DNA from: UBA7330 sp965243485
GTDB lineage: Bacteria > Bacteroidota > Bacteroidia > Cytophagales > Cyclobacteriaceae
Length of the DNA stretch: 64,000 bases
Direction of reading: 5' to 3'
NCBI GenBank assembly: GCA_965243485.1
Contig: CBDEVP010000001.1
Location: 4,650,001-4,714,000 of the forward strand
Shown: positions 16,106 through 25,443 of the stretch, piece after piece
How positions within the stretch are numbered: the stretch's first letter is position 1
How the letters are laid out: the number at the start of each line of letters is the position of its first letter
Position numbers and translations under genes: made by a program
Notes under the pieces: generated by a model
Told to the model about the DNA's origin: nothing
What the model saw: the letters and a program-made list of their open reading frames with translations, nothing else
The model's database searches: none

Positions 16106-17653
16106 TTATGAATTTTCCTGCTCTGCCAATTGAGGCAGCAAATCAACCTGTTGAAGCGGGTAAGGGAGAAATCTTTTTCCGGCATCAAAGGATATTCCCG
16201 GACGATTCAGTTCGGAACCCATGTCATAACGCATCAGATCATAGAACCTGATTCCCCATTCCATGCCAAACTCAGCAAATTTCTCATCAAGAACTGATTG
16301 TAATGTGGCACTTGCCGGAGTAAGTCCCGCCCGTGATCTTACTTCATTCAATGCGTCATCTGCAGAAAGAGTTCCCTGAGTGCCGCCCTGCACCACCGCT
16401 TCCGCATACATCAGCAGGATCTCTGAATATCTGATACAGATGAAGTTTTTATTGGTACCATAAGCAGTTCGACCAGGTGTCAGTTGATTCGATGGCAGGT
16501 AATGTTTGCCACTTGCAAAATTGGCCCGCGCATAATTGTTGATCACATCGCCATCTTCTGTGGTATTATCAATCCATGCAGGCAGCGGACTGTAATTGGG
16601 ATCGCTTTCCAACTCTGCAATACCATCATTGGTAAACAATACCGAAGTCTCCAGACGGGTCTGCTCTCCCCGATCCAGCATAAACTTGATGTATTTTACT
16701 GTGGGCTCATAAAATCCCCATCCGCCGCTGGATCCTGCTACCGCGGGCGTCCAGCCCTGAGGTCCGAAAAATGCATGCAGGTAGGCTCTGTTCTCTCCGG
16801 AGCCCTGACCAAAATCTGAATACTGGAGTTCCAGAATATTTTCACTGCTCAGTTTGCCGGGAATCTTGAACAACTCATAATAGTTTGTTTCCAATGAAAA
16901 GTTTCCATTGGTGATGATCTCATTGGTGGCCTCGGCTACTTCCTCGAAATTTTTCAATTCCAGATTGGCCATGGCTTTCACTGCCAGAGCGGTATACCTT
17001 GTAATGCCTCCGGGGACATCCGTTCTTTCATTGGGTCTTACATCTGGCAATAAGGGAATCGCTTCATCCATCTGGTCTGAAATGTGCTGATAAACTTCAG
17101 CGTTGGTGGAGATCGGTTCATCATAAAGTTCCTGTGTTTGGGAACTTGTTGGGATCAGAATATCACCCCACAATCTGGCCAGTTGAAACAACTCAAAACC
17201 TCTCATTACTTTGATTTCTGCTATGTACTGATCGGCTATATCCGGATTGGGAGCAAATTCCTTGTATTTTTCCAACTCCTCCATAGACCCATGCCACGAA
17301 ATGATATCCGAGTACAGATTTAGCCAGGTGGAATTATACATCCAGAAATTACGATCATACAGTAAGGAATCCGTCCTGTGAAGTGGCTCCTGATCTCCAG
17401 CCGCATTAACATCATCTCCCCTGACGGAAATTAGCGGGAAGGTTTCCCATTGAAGGCTATATAAAGTTGCATACGCTCCAGTCAGCAGTTGAAACATATT
17501 TTCTGACTGTGTATAGTCTGTCTCCTCCACCAGGATCCTGTCCTCCAGAGGTTCGTCCAGTTGATTGTCGCAGGAAGTAATAACTACTACTCCTAAAGTC
17601 AGCGACAAAAAGTATTTTAGAAATGTATGAATCTTCATTTTTCTGATATTCAA
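16106..17653 (-). CDS. SusD/RagB-family glycan-binding lipoprotein
   Basis: A 515-residue lipoprotein (lipobox 'VVVITSC', about residue 28) with the SusD TPR-like fold. Family signs are 'YTQSENMFQLLTGAYATLYS', 'YIAEIKVMRGFELFQLARLWGD' and the C-terminal 'NKNFICIRYSEILLMYAEAV' followed by 'GMEWGIRFYDLMRYD'. SusD proteins sit as a lid on the SusC transporter, bind oligosaccharides and hand them over for import. The gene follows susC by 3 bp, so the two are certainly cotranscribed. The bound ligand is inferred to be a beta-1,2-glucan oligosaccharide from the enzymes downstream. Confidence 0.96.
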   Translation of the reverse strand: MNIRKMKIHTFLKYFLSLTLGVVVITSCDNQLDEPLEDRILVEETDYTQSENMFQLLTGAYATLYSLQWETFPLISVRGDDVNAAGDQEPLHRTDSLLYDRNFWMYNSTWLNLYSDIISWHGSMEELEKYKEFAPNPDIADQYIAEIKVMRGFELFQLARLWGDILIPTSSQTQELYDEPISTNAEVYQHISDQMDEAIPLLPDVRPNERTDVPGGITRYTALAVKAMANLELKNFEEVAEATNEIITNGNFSLETNYYELFKIPGKLSSENILELQYSDFGQGSGENRAYLHAFFGPQGWTPAVAGSSGGWGFYEPTVKYIKFMLDRGEQTRLETSVLFTNDGIAELESDPNYSPLPAWIDNTTEDGDVINNYARANFASGKHYLPSNQLTPGRTAYGTNKNFICIRYSEILLMYAEAVVQGGTQGTLSADDALNEVRSRAGLTPASATLQSVLDEKFAEFGMEWGIRFYDLMRYDMGSELNRPGISFDAGKRFLPYPLQQVDLLPQLAEQENS

Positions 17654-17656
17654 AGC

Positions 17657-20600
17657 TTAAAATTTCAAGTTTAGACCTAATGTGTATACTGCAGGAATCG
17701 GGTAAACCTGTCGGTCAATGCCATCGGCTACCTCAGGATTAAATCCATTGTAATCAAAAACTGTCAATGGACGCTCTGCAGTCAATGTAACTCTTGCTTC
17801 TGGTAAATTTCCTCCAAGAAACAGGTAAGAAAATCTTACGTTCTGTATTCTGAAGTAGTCACCTTTTTCTACAAAGTACTCGCTCATTGCCTGGTTGTAG
17901 CCGCGGCGAATTCCTGCAGCGGATGGATAGATATTTGAAGTACCTTCACCCCTCCAAAGGTTGTCTGCAAGGTCAGCATCAATGTTGGTATCAGTAGTGA
18001 AAATGACCTCCCCTCGTTTCCTGTTGAGAATATCATGACCTGCCTGACCCTGGAAGTTTGCAGTCAGATTGAGTTGCTTATAGTTGACTCCAAAGTTGAA
18101 ACCATAGGTCAGATTGGGCAGAAAAGATCCAATTACCACACGATCCTGATCATTGATCTGGCCATCTCCGTTTTGATCCCGATAATTGAAGTCACCGGGA
18201 GCCAGGTTATTGGAGGCGATGAACTCATTGGTCAGACCGGAATTATCAATTTGTTCCTGATTCTGGAATACACCTTCTACTTCGTAGCCATAAAATGCTC
18301 TGAAGGGCTCCCCTACGATAGAGCGTTGCCTGAATTCTGCCTGACCAGCATCCAGATACTGAGGACCTCCCAGGCTCAACACTTCATTATTTAAAGTGGC
18401 AAAGTTACCTCCGATATTGTACGAAAGGTTATCGGAAATACTCTCTTCCCAGTTGATCGCCATTTCAAATCCGGAGTTCCTGATCTCTCCGCTGTTACGA
18501 CGTACATTGTCCCGAATCAGAGGAAGTAAAATGGTGACCACAGCATTTTTTGTGTCCCGGATGTAGTAATCTGCATCAACAGACAATCGACCTCCCAGGA
18601 ACGTAGAGGTGATTCCGAAATTGGTTTCTTCTGTAGTCTCCCATCGATCAAGAAAATCAAAGGTATTCTCTACTGTAAGGCCAGACACAAGGGTACCATT
18701 AATTGCCGTGGATACCTGTGAAAGCGTTGGCGCTCCGATAGCGGATGCCACACCATCATTACCCAGTTGACCCCAGCTTGCCCTTACTTTCAGGAAGTTG
18801 ACGAAGCCTACATTGAAGAAATTCTCCTCGGAGGCCACCCATCCGGCGCCGACCGTAGGGAATAAGCCCCACTTCTCCTGAAACTTATTGGTACCGTCTC
18901 TTCTGATGGTACCATACAACAAGTATCGTCCATCATAATTGTAAGCGATTCTCCCCAGGTAGGATACACCAAATTCTCTGGAGCCACTGTCTCCGACATT
19001 ATCGGCGTCTATTTTATCAGCAGCATTTGGGATATACCAAAGCTCCTCATTTTCTCTTGTTGGCGGAGGATCAAGCTCCGTACCTCTGGCAAACAAACCC
19101 GTGGATGTCTCTGATCTGTACGAGTAACCTGCCATTAACGTGATGTCATGTGCGCCCAGCGTTTCCCTGTAAGTCAGGATGTTATCCCAAATCTGATTGT
19201 AAGATGTAGAGTTCCCTTTGCGAATGGCCGAAAGATTCTGAGTCTGTCCGTCATTGTATCGGAAGTCAACATTTCTGCTATTCACAACACCATAGCTGTA
19301 ATTGTAGGAAGTCTTGAATGTCAGCTTGTTGTTTTGCAGGATATCAAAATCCAGGAAGAAATTACCCAGAATCTTTCCAATCTGATTTCTGTTGTCGTTG
19401 TATAAAAGGTTGTAGAATGGATTTTGATTTGACCGGTATCCAAGATTCTGGGCATTGCTGAGTTTATAAGGTTCGGCAGCAGTATTCTGCTCATCCATCA
19501 CTGGTAAAACAGGAACTGCAAAATAGGTCCTGAACCACACCGCATTATCAGCATTGTACTGAGTGGCGTTGCTAATATTTACATTTCCACCCACATTCAA
19601 CCATTCCGAGGCGTCAAAATCAACTTTCGCGCGAAAGTTCAATCGTTCATATTCATTGCGGGTATCCTGAAGTAGTCCCTCCTGGGCAAAATAGCTTCCA
19701 CCAATAGAATATCTTGCTGATTGATTACCGCCGCTAATACTTAGCGAGTGATTTTGTATAGGTGCCACTCTCAGCACTTCATTGTACCAATCAGTATTTA
19801 CGTCAGGTATATTCGGATTGACCCTGCTTCTCCCGTATTGTTGAAAGGCATTATCTATAAATGAAATGTCTGCAGGATCTCCCGTCTCATTTACATACTG
19901 CACAAATTGTTGCGTATTGGCCATTTTTAACACGTTTTGCGCACGTTGTACGCCGAAATAGCCGTCATATATAATCTCGGGTGCCTGGTTGTAAGACCCT
20001 GATTTTGTTTCGATCAGAACCACACCATTGGCGGCACGCACTCCATAAATGGCTGCTGCTGAAGCATCTTTCAATACAGAAATACTTTCAATGTCTGCTG
20101 TGTTCAGGAAATCGATGTTATCGAAAAACATCCCATCTACCACATACAGTGGAGCCGTTTGCCCCTGAAGTGATCCAATACCTCTGACCCTCACTGTCGG
20201 AGCGCCGCCAGGAGCACCATTACTAACAATCTGAACTCCGGGTACCCTACCCTGTAGAGCCTGCATCGGCTGACTGGTCGGTGTTTTGATGATCTCATCG
20301 GACCGCACGGTAGTGATTGATGACGTCAGATCTTTCTCTTTCTGCGTACCATATCCTACCACTACCACCTCCTCCAGCTGGGATACATCTAAATTTAATG
20401 CAACATCCACTGATGTCCTCCCATTAAGCGGAATGGCCACAGTCTCGTATCCAATATAGGAGAACTCAAGAGTTGTCTCCGGATCCTCGACTGTCAATCT
20501 ATAGTTTCCATCCAGATCGGTCACAGTTCCGTTAGTTGTTCCTTTCACTACCACGGTCGCACCGATCAGTGCTTCTCCTGTTTCAGCGTCGGTTACATTC

Positions 20601-20680
20601 CCTGAAACATCTAAATTCTGTCCATTTACTATTACCGTTAGTAACAATAGTAAAATCGTCAACGTAAATGGTTTTTTCAT
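17657..20680 (-). CDS. SusC/RagA-family TonB-dependent outer-membrane transporter
   Basis: A 1007-residue protein with a signal peptide and the standard SusC order. First comes a carboxypeptidase-regulatory-like domain ('VSGNVTDAETGEALIGATV', about residues 25-100). The TonB-dependent plug follows ('VVVGYGTQKEKDLTSSI', 'VRGIGSLQGQTAPLYVVDG', 'ISVLKDASAAAIYGVRAANG'), then the beta-barrel to the C-terminus. There is no N-terminal STN domain, so it should not signal through an anti-sigma factor in the FecA manner. It imports oligosaccharides across the outer membrane using TonB energy. It is the first gene of the operon, 255 bp downstream of the membrane-receptor regulator gene on the same strand. 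Confidence 0.97.
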   Translation of the reverse strand: MKKPFTLTILLLLLTVIVNGQNLDVSGNVTDAETGEALIGATVVVKGTTNGTVTDLDGNYRLTVEDPETTLEFSYIGYETVAIPLNGRTSVDVALNLDVSQLEEVVVVGYGTQKEKDLTSSITTVRSDEIIKTPTSQPMQALQGRVPGVQIVSNGAPGGAPTVRVRGIGSLQGQTAPLYVVDGMFFDNIDFLNTADIESISVLKDASAAAIYGVRAANGVVLIETKSGSYNQAPEIIYDGYFGVQRAQNVLKMANTQQFVQYVNETGDPADISFIDNAFQQYGRSRVNPNIPDVNTDWYNEVLRVAPIQNHSLSISGGNQSARYSIGGSYFAQEGLLQDTRNEYERLNFRAKVDFDASEWLNVGGNVNISNATQYNADNAVWFRTYFAVPVLPVMDEQNTAAEPYKLSNAQNLGYRSNQNPFYNLLYNDNRNQIGKILGNFFLDFDILQNNKLTFKTSYNYSYGVVNSRNVDFRYNDGQTQNLSAIRKGNSTSYNQIWDNILTYRETLGAHDITLMAGYSYRSETSTGLFARGTELDPPPTRENEELWYIPNAADKIDADNVGDSGSREFGVSYLGRIAYNYDGRYLLYGTIRRDGTNKFQEKWGLFPTVGAGWVASEENFFNVGFVNFLKVRASWGQLGNDGVASAIGAPTLSQVSTAINGTLVSGLTVENTFDFLDRWETTEETNFGITSTFLGGRLSVDADYYIRDTKNAVVTILLPLIRDNVRRNSGEIRNSGFEMAINWEESISDNLSYNIGGNFATLNNEVLSLGGPQYLDAGQAEFRQRSIVGEPFRAFYGYEVEGVFQNQEQIDNSGLTNEFIASNNLAPGDFNYRDQNGDGQINDQDRVVIGSFLPNLTYGFNFGVNYKQLNLTANFQGQAGHDILNRKRGEVIFTTDTNIDADLADNLWRGEGTSNIYPSAAGIRRGYNQAMSEYFVEKGDYFRIQNVRFSYLFLGGNLPEARVTLTAERPLTVFDYNGFNPEVADGIDRQVYPIPAVYTLGLNLKF

Positions 20681-20785
20681 GAAAATTTGATTTTTTGTTG
20701 TTGTTTATAGGTTCAAAATTTGCGAATTCTATTTAGCCTAACAAAAACTTTCACGTAAAAATTCTTTGATTATCACAATTTAACA

Positions 20786-20902
20786 GCAACAAACAAAGGC
20801 ATCCTTTTGTTATCATTTATCGGAATAATAACAAACGATTTAGCTATTTAAAGGATGTATAAGTATATTTATAAATTGAGATATCGGTTTAATAACAATT
20901 TT
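20786..20902. promoter_or_regulatory. susC leader with repeated AACAAA-type inverted motifs
   Basis: The 255-bp AT-rich gap before susC contains an inverted repeat AACAAAGG-cat-CCTTTTGTT (20792-20812). A second pair, TTTGTTAT (20807-20814) against ATAACAAA (20828-20835), follows, and a further AATAACAA lies at 20890-20897. Multiple copies of one half-site in both orientations look like an operator, plausibly for the regulator encoded next door (inference). I found no clear TAnnTTTG -7 box near the susC start. Confidence 0.35.
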
Positions 20903-20935
20903 TATTTGGAAAAAAATTCTTATTAAAATACAAAA

Positions 20936-22726
20936 TTATCTCTTGATGATGAGTGTTGTACTATCTATTTTGTGAAAAATTTCCCAAAGTCTCAGGTGTT
21001 CCTCCCTGTCAAGGCTGTTAATACGCCTTTTGAAATCCATGATTGTATTGGGTCTGATCCTCAAGACCTGCGATAGTTCACTCAAGGTATGTCCGTTATT
21101 ATTAAGGGTGACATATAAAATATAAAAAGCCTTTTCAATGGGAAATTTAATGGCATGAAAGAGAGTGTTTGTAGTTGGAGATTCGTTATAACCACAGCGA
21201 GTACATCTTTTGCCATAAAGCAGGTTGGATTCACTGAAACTTTCATTTCCGCATTTATGGCACTCATATCCATTATCCCATTTATAGTTACTAAGTGCGT
21301 TATAGCATTTCTCCTTATCACTAAAAACGTCAGTAAACTGCTCATAGGTCATTTCAATATTCAGCAGACGTTCCCGCTGAATAGATTTGATATTATTCCT
21401 CAGCCTCCAGTTGTCCAGATCAAGAAGCGTATTGATTTCAGAGATTTCCCTGGTTTGACGTGTCAGCTGCTCATTTTTTACCTTTAATTCCAGCGTACGT
21501 TCATTGACCGTTTTTTCAAGCTGTGCATTAACCTTATCCCGGTACCGAACCCTTTCTTCATGCTGGGCAATGATCCTTCTGAAAGCCCTGTCGCGGTTGG
21601 ATTTCAGAATCCTGACCCTGTCACTCAGCGCATAGGACAAGAACAGCATCTCGAAAACGAAGGCAATGTGCAGACTATAATAGGAAAGTACGGAAACCGG
21701 TATTGCCAGTAGCACCATCAAAGCTTTTATCAGGAAGCCTACAAAGAGAAAACCATAAGCCACCACAAAGAACCTGGCCGGCGTATAGCCTCTCATGTAT
21801 ACAGATATTCCTCCGATGAAAATGATAGTCAAGGGGATCAATTCAATACTCCTTAGCTGGAATAGGGATTGATCAAATCGTAAGGCATATAGAAAAAACA
21901 GTATTCTTAGACCGAAAACTATCCTGAGTACCCTATCCAGCCTTGGCGAACGGATACCTAACCGAAGAAACCTCCTGGAAAAAATGATCGACCAGGAAAT
22001 CACCAGAAATAAAGCTACGCCATAAGCGATCTGATTCCATTGAGGGCTGTCAGGCCAAAGGTACTGATAGGCAATTCCATCCACACACATGCCATAGAGG
22101 CCAACACTGAGAATATAGAAGGTATAATATAAATATTTGATCTCCCGGATAGCGAGGAAAATCAAAAGATTGTAAACACAAATAATCAGGATCATACCAT
22201 AGAAGATCCCGTACATGAAATACTCGCCGGTTGCGTATTCCACAAAAAAGTCGTAGGTCCTGATCGAAAACCTGATATCTACATACTCATTACTTACAAT
22301 CCGAACATAACACTCGTATTTTCCATCATTCCCCAGGGGCACTTCAAAGTTTTTGTGCTTAAAATATTTTTCCGAGAATCTGAAATTATCACCCAAGGTG
22401 TACGACCTGAACTTATCTTCGCCTTCTTCCCTCACATAGATATTCAGTGTGTCAATGGTCTGATCAAAGACCTCCAACAGGTACTGCTTACCATTATCAG
22501 GTATATCAAGTGTAAGCTTGATCCAGTAGGCCTGATTTTTTTTGAAATTAATCGGCTTAAACTCCGGGTCCACATCAAAAAGAGATCCAGATTGATGGAT
22601 GATTTCCTCCAGCGAGTAACGCTTCTCTTCATCCACGAAGTATTCCATCTCATAAATCCTTAGAATCCTTTCTTCGGTGGAACTCGAAATGATGAATAGG
22701 TTTAGAAAAATGACAAGCTGAATCAT
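20936..22726 (-). CDS. 7TMR-DISM membrane receptor fused to an IS1595-like zinc ribbon and HTH
   Basis: A 596-residue protein. Residues 1-16 are a signal peptide. Residues about 30-160 are a periplasmic 7TMR-DISMED2-type sensor ('LYIYVREEG' type jelly roll; here 'LNIYVREEGEDKFRSYTLGDNFRF'). Residues about 165-370 hold seven hydrophobic helices of the 7TMR-DISM type. Residues about 375-450 are a coiled coil ('ERVRYRDKVNAQLEKTVNERTLELKVKNEQL'-like heptads). Residues 481-575 are unusual: Cys489-x2-Cys492 and Cys508-x2-Cys511, then 'TNTLFHAIKFPIEKAFYILY' and an HTH 'HTLSELSQVLRIRPNTIMDF'. This order matches the zinc ribbon and HTH at the N-terminus of IS1595/ISXO2 transposases, but no DDE catalytic part follows. 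Inference: a one-component membrane-bound transcription regulator sensing glycan in the periplasm and controlling the adjacent susC operon. Confidence 0.82.
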   Translation of the reverse strand: MIQLVIFLNLFIISSSTEERILRIYEMEYFVDEEKRYSLEEIIHQSGSLFDVDPEFKPINFKKNQAYWIKLTLDIPDNGKQYLLEVFDQTIDTLNIYVREEGEDKFRSYTLGDNFRFSEKYFKHKNFEVPLGNDGKYECYVRIVSNEYVDIRFSIRTYDFFVEYATGEYFMYGIFYGMILIICVYNLLIFLAIREIKYLYYTFYILSVGLYGMCVDGIAYQYLWPDSPQWNQIAYGVALFLVISWSIIFSRRFLRLGIRSPRLDRVLRIVFGLRILFFLYALRFDQSLFQLRSIELIPLTIIFIGGISVYMRGYTPARFFVVAYGFLFVGFLIKALMVLLAIPVSVLSYYSLHIAFVFEMLFLSYALSDRVRILKSNRDRAFRRIIAQHEERVRYRDKVNAQLEKTVNERTLELKVKNEQLTRQTREISEINTLLDLDNWRLRNNIKSIQRERLLNIEMTYEQFTDVFSDKEKCYNALSNYKWDNGYECHKCGNESFSESNLLYGKRCTRCGYNESPTTNTLFHAIKFPIEKAFYILYVTLNNNGHTLSELSQVLRIRPNTIMDFKRRINSLDREEHLRLWEIFHKIDSTTLIIKR

Positions 22727-22759
22727 CCCCGGAAATTGTGCGTCAATTTAATTTAGTCA

Positions 22760-22873
22760 TTAATCGTCTGATTTGCTGTCATTTTGAAAGAAATCAGACC
22801 TGGATAAGAATCCGGATTTGAGCTTATCCCTCATAAGATCAACCTGAATTGGCTGAACTTGTTCTGCTTTCAT
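22760..22873 (-). CDS. possible small protein (37 aa)
   Basis: A short frame in the 224-bp gap between the regulator and the miaE-like gene encodes a hydrophilic peptide starting MKAEQVQPIQVDL and ending in NDSKSDD. A second ATG at 22888 would add five residues. The sequence is free of low-complexity and is soluble, but nothing in it is recognisable. It lies 33 bp upstream of the regulator start on the same strand and could be a leader cistron. Confidence 0.25.
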   Translation of the reverse strand: MKAEQVQPIQVDLMRDKLKSGFLSRSDFFQNDSKSDD

Positions 22874-22950
22874 GATGATAACCGACATTTTTGTGGCTTG
22901 GATTCAGCTTAGTTTAGCTGTCAGAAGTTTAAATTGCGAGTATTCCGACG

Positions 22951-23547
22951 CTAATGCATTCGATCAGCTTTGGGTTCCAGGTCTTTCATGATCCTGGCCT
23001 CTTCTTCAAGGAATTGTCTCCACCGCCTGTTGACATATTCTTCGGGCATATAGGTCTTGGCAAGATCCAGAAAATTGCGGTAATGTCCGGCCTCAGAGAC
23101 CATCAATTCATGATAAAACTCCGCGAGTTCCGGGTCTTTAAGGTTTTTAGCGAGAATTTTAAATCTTTCGGCGCTTCTGGCTTCGATCAGGGCATTTAAC
23201 AATAGCTTCTCGATAAGCTGTTCGTCCCGCGAGCCCCCTGTCTTGAGGATCTTGTTGACCCTGCTTACATATTCATCTTTACGGGGTTTCCCAAGGGTAT
23301 ATTTCCGCTTTTTGAGATGCTCCAGCACCGCCTCAAAATGTGACCACTCCTCAGCCACTACCGGAGTAAGCATATTGACCAGCTTGCTTTTCTCGGGGAA
23401 CTGAACAATGAGTGAAATACATGAAGAAGCAGCTTTCTGTTCGCAGTAGGCGTGGTCGACCAGGATCTCTTCAAGGTCTTTTTCCGCAACCTTGGCCCAC
23501 CTGGGGTCCGTTGGTAATTGTAGTCCTAAAGTCGTAATATCTTTCAT
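22951..23547 (-). CDS. miaE: MiaE-like tRNA-(ms2io6A)-hydroxylase
   Basis: A 198-residue ferritin-like diiron protein. Iron-ligand helices are seen in 'LEEILVDHAYCEQKAASSCIS', 'LTPVVAEEWSHFEAVLEHLKKR', 'LIEARSAERFKIL' and 'HELMVSEAGHYRNFLDLA', giving the Glu and ExxH pattern of the family. MiaE oxidises 2-methylthio-isopentenyl-adenosine at position 37 of certain tRNAs. Length and motif order fit throughout. It lies 9 bp after the porin gene on the same strand, so they may be cotranscribed. In Bacteroidota this family is widespread, and substrate identity is by homology only. Confidence 0.88.
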   Translation of the reverse strand: MKDITTLGLQLPTDPRWAKVAEKDLEEILVDHAYCEQKAASSCISLIVQFPEKSKLVNMLTPVVAEEWSHFEAVLEHLKKRKYTLGKPRKDEYVSRVNKILKTGGSRDEQLIEKLLLNALIEARSAERFKILAKNLKDPELAEFYHELMVSEAGHYRNFLDLAKTYMPEEYVNRRWRQFLEEEARIMKDLEPKADRMH

Positions 23548-23556
23548 TGTTCAAAA

Positions 23557-25443
23557 TCAATCAAAAAACAACCACCTGCCTCCCAGACCTATCATCCTTT
23601 GCTCCCCGGGGTAAAGTGGAGTGGTGAAATATCCCCCATCAGCCGGCTGATTCACATGGGTAAATTTAATGAAGGCTCTTAGCTTATCCACCCGGATGGT
23701 CAGAAAAGCATCTATAGCCAGAAAAGCATCTATTGTGAAATTATCCTGCAGGTAAAACTGCTGGATCTCTGGCGCATAGGTTAGCGCCTGATAGGCTGTT
23801 TTTGCATGCATATTTACACCAACCTCTAATCCCATCGTATTGCTAAATACAAATCCCGTCCAGTAGGCCCTGCCGTTGTAAAAAAGCCTGGGTACCCTGA
23901 TCTTGTTGGCATCTCCTCCTGACAATTCTGAATAAAACACCTCATTTTCGAGATGTAAACCTTCTCTTCTTTCGAAATCCGTGTAGAGACTCAGATTGAA
24001 ATCACCGCCCAGACTGTAAAGCACGGCAGCTCCTGCCTGTGCCGGATTGATCTCCTGATCATAGTAGATGAAGTTGTTTAAAGTCAGTATCCGTCCTGAG
24101 GGTCTGATCAACAGATTTTTAGTCTTTAACCTGAGTCCGCCCTTTATCTCATTGGTAAAGGTCGACCTGAACTCGTTGTGCCATTCGTGATTGTTGGCAA
24201 AATAATCTTCGACGAGAAAGCTGGGCCTGGCTAAAACAGATTTGTACGATCCGAAAATAAGATCGGAGTTGATCCTTCCTTCCAGCTTGTATTCTCCGGT
24301 CTGGAGAAACTCGGCCATCGCTTCCACGTTGAATTTTTCTTTCCAGTCAAACCGCGCATAACCACCGAGATAGTTCTCGACCACTCCGGACGTAGGATCG
24401 AAATAATGATACTCGATATCCAGGATCCGGTTTTTGACATAAAGCCTGTAAAATATATTGGCGAGGTCTCCTTTGATGCCTGCCTCATTCATCGTTTCCC
24501 TGAAAATAGTATTTTCATACGTGCTGTCAGGGTCTATCAGGAACTGTTTGTAAAAATCAGTAAAAAGGCTCCCGCCATCATTAAAATCGCTAAAACCAAA
24601 TCTTTTTCGGCTGATATCAAGCTGATGGTAGACCTGCAGCTGGTTGGCCAGCTCATACTGATGGTAAAGATGTCCCTGTATGCGTTTATCGTATGATCTG
24701 GCCTCTTCCAGTCTGATCTCCGAATCCTGGTACTGGAAAAATTCCTCCGCAGGAGCATCACTTTCTATCAGTATGCCCCCAGTCTCCTCGACATTGTGGG
24801 ACATGTTGACCAGGTTGACCAGGGCTGTGTAGGGTAGTTTGGGATGTTTGCAGTAACTGTATATGTCAAAGGTGGTCCCCACCACGTTGCGGTCGCCAAT
24901 CCCAGCATAACCAATTTGCTTATCGGAAGTGATCCTGTAAATATCAAATCCGACATTCCAGTTTTCATTGACATTCCTTGAATAGTTAAAATCTGCCGTT
25001 GCGCGGTTGCCTCCGCCAAAGACAACCTTAAGATCCATAAAGGGAGACTTTGTATCATAATAACTGATCTCCTCTGGTTCCACCATATATACATCAAATG
25101 AATGATATCCGGACGTACGTCCGATCACATCTCTCACCTGGGGAAAAACCGGATACATGGCAGTACCGCTATTCCCCAGGTCCTGATAATAGTCCCTGAG
25201 CTTATCAGTCCAGGTAAATCTTTCAAGTCCATACATGGTGGTATCGGGATGCCTGGTTTGGGGAAAATTATTTTTGATGTCAATTTCCTTAATAATGAGG
25301 GTGGTTTCGGGTCCATAAACCAGTTCGGTAGTATCATCCACGATCTGCCCCTGCACACTCCAGCAGGCTCCAATAAAGAGTAATAGAAGAAGCTTTCGCA
25401 CGCTCAAAATTAATTGATTACCCGTGGATGATGAATGATACAA
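23557..25443 (-). CDS. putative outer-membrane porin (Bacteroidota 'putative porin' family)
   Basis: A 628-residue protein with a signal peptide (cleavage near 'CWSVQG-QIVDD'). Alternating amphipathic beta strands rich in aromatic residues run to the end, finishing '...RMIGLGGRWLFFD' with the terminal Phe-region typical of barrel insertion. Recognisable stretches such as 'DFNYSRNVNENWNVGFDIYRI' and 'YCKHPKLPYTALVNLVNMSHNVEETGGI' fit the Bacteroidota 'putative porin' group often encoded near cell-envelope genes. Its start overlaps the lpxK stop by about 34 bp. An ATG further in (MLILSVRK-like positions) is absent, so the overlap is probably real. Transport substrate unknown. Confidence 0.75.
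   Translation of the reverse strand: MYHSSSTGNQLILSVRKLLLLLFIGACWSVQGQIVDDTTELVYGPETTLIIKEIDIKNNFPQTRHPDTTMYGLERFTWTDKLRDYYQDLGNSGTAMYPVFPQVRDVIGRTSGYHSFDVYMVEPEEISYYDTKSPFMDLKVVFGGGNRATADFNYSRNVNENWNVGFDIYRITSDKQIGYAGIGDRNVVGTTFDIYSYCKHPKLPYTALVNLVNMSHNVEETGGILIESDAPAEEFFQYQDSEIRLEEARSYDKRIQGHLYHQYELANQLQVYHQLDISRKRFGFSDFNDGGSLFTDFYKQFLIDPDSTYENTIFRETMNEAGIKGDLANIFYRLYVKNRILDIEYHYFDPTSGVVENYLGGYARFDWKEKFNVEAMAEFLQTGEYKLEGRINSDLIFGSYKSVLARPSFLVEDYFANNHEWHNEFRSTFTNEIKGGLRLKTKNLLIRPSGRILTLNNFIYYDQEINPAQAGAAVLYSLGGDFNLSLYTDFERREGLHLENEVFYSELSGGDANKIRVPRLFYNGRAYWTGFVFSNTMGLEVGVNMHAKTAYQALTYAPEIQQFYLQDNFTIDAFLAIDAFLTIRVDKLRAFIKFTHVNQPADGGYFTTPLYPGEQRMIGLGGRWLFFD

Noticed and set aside
20681..20780. 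TAnnTTTG promoter just upstream of susC
   Set aside because: Only partial matches (such as AAATTTTG) were found, so I do not report a promoter box there.
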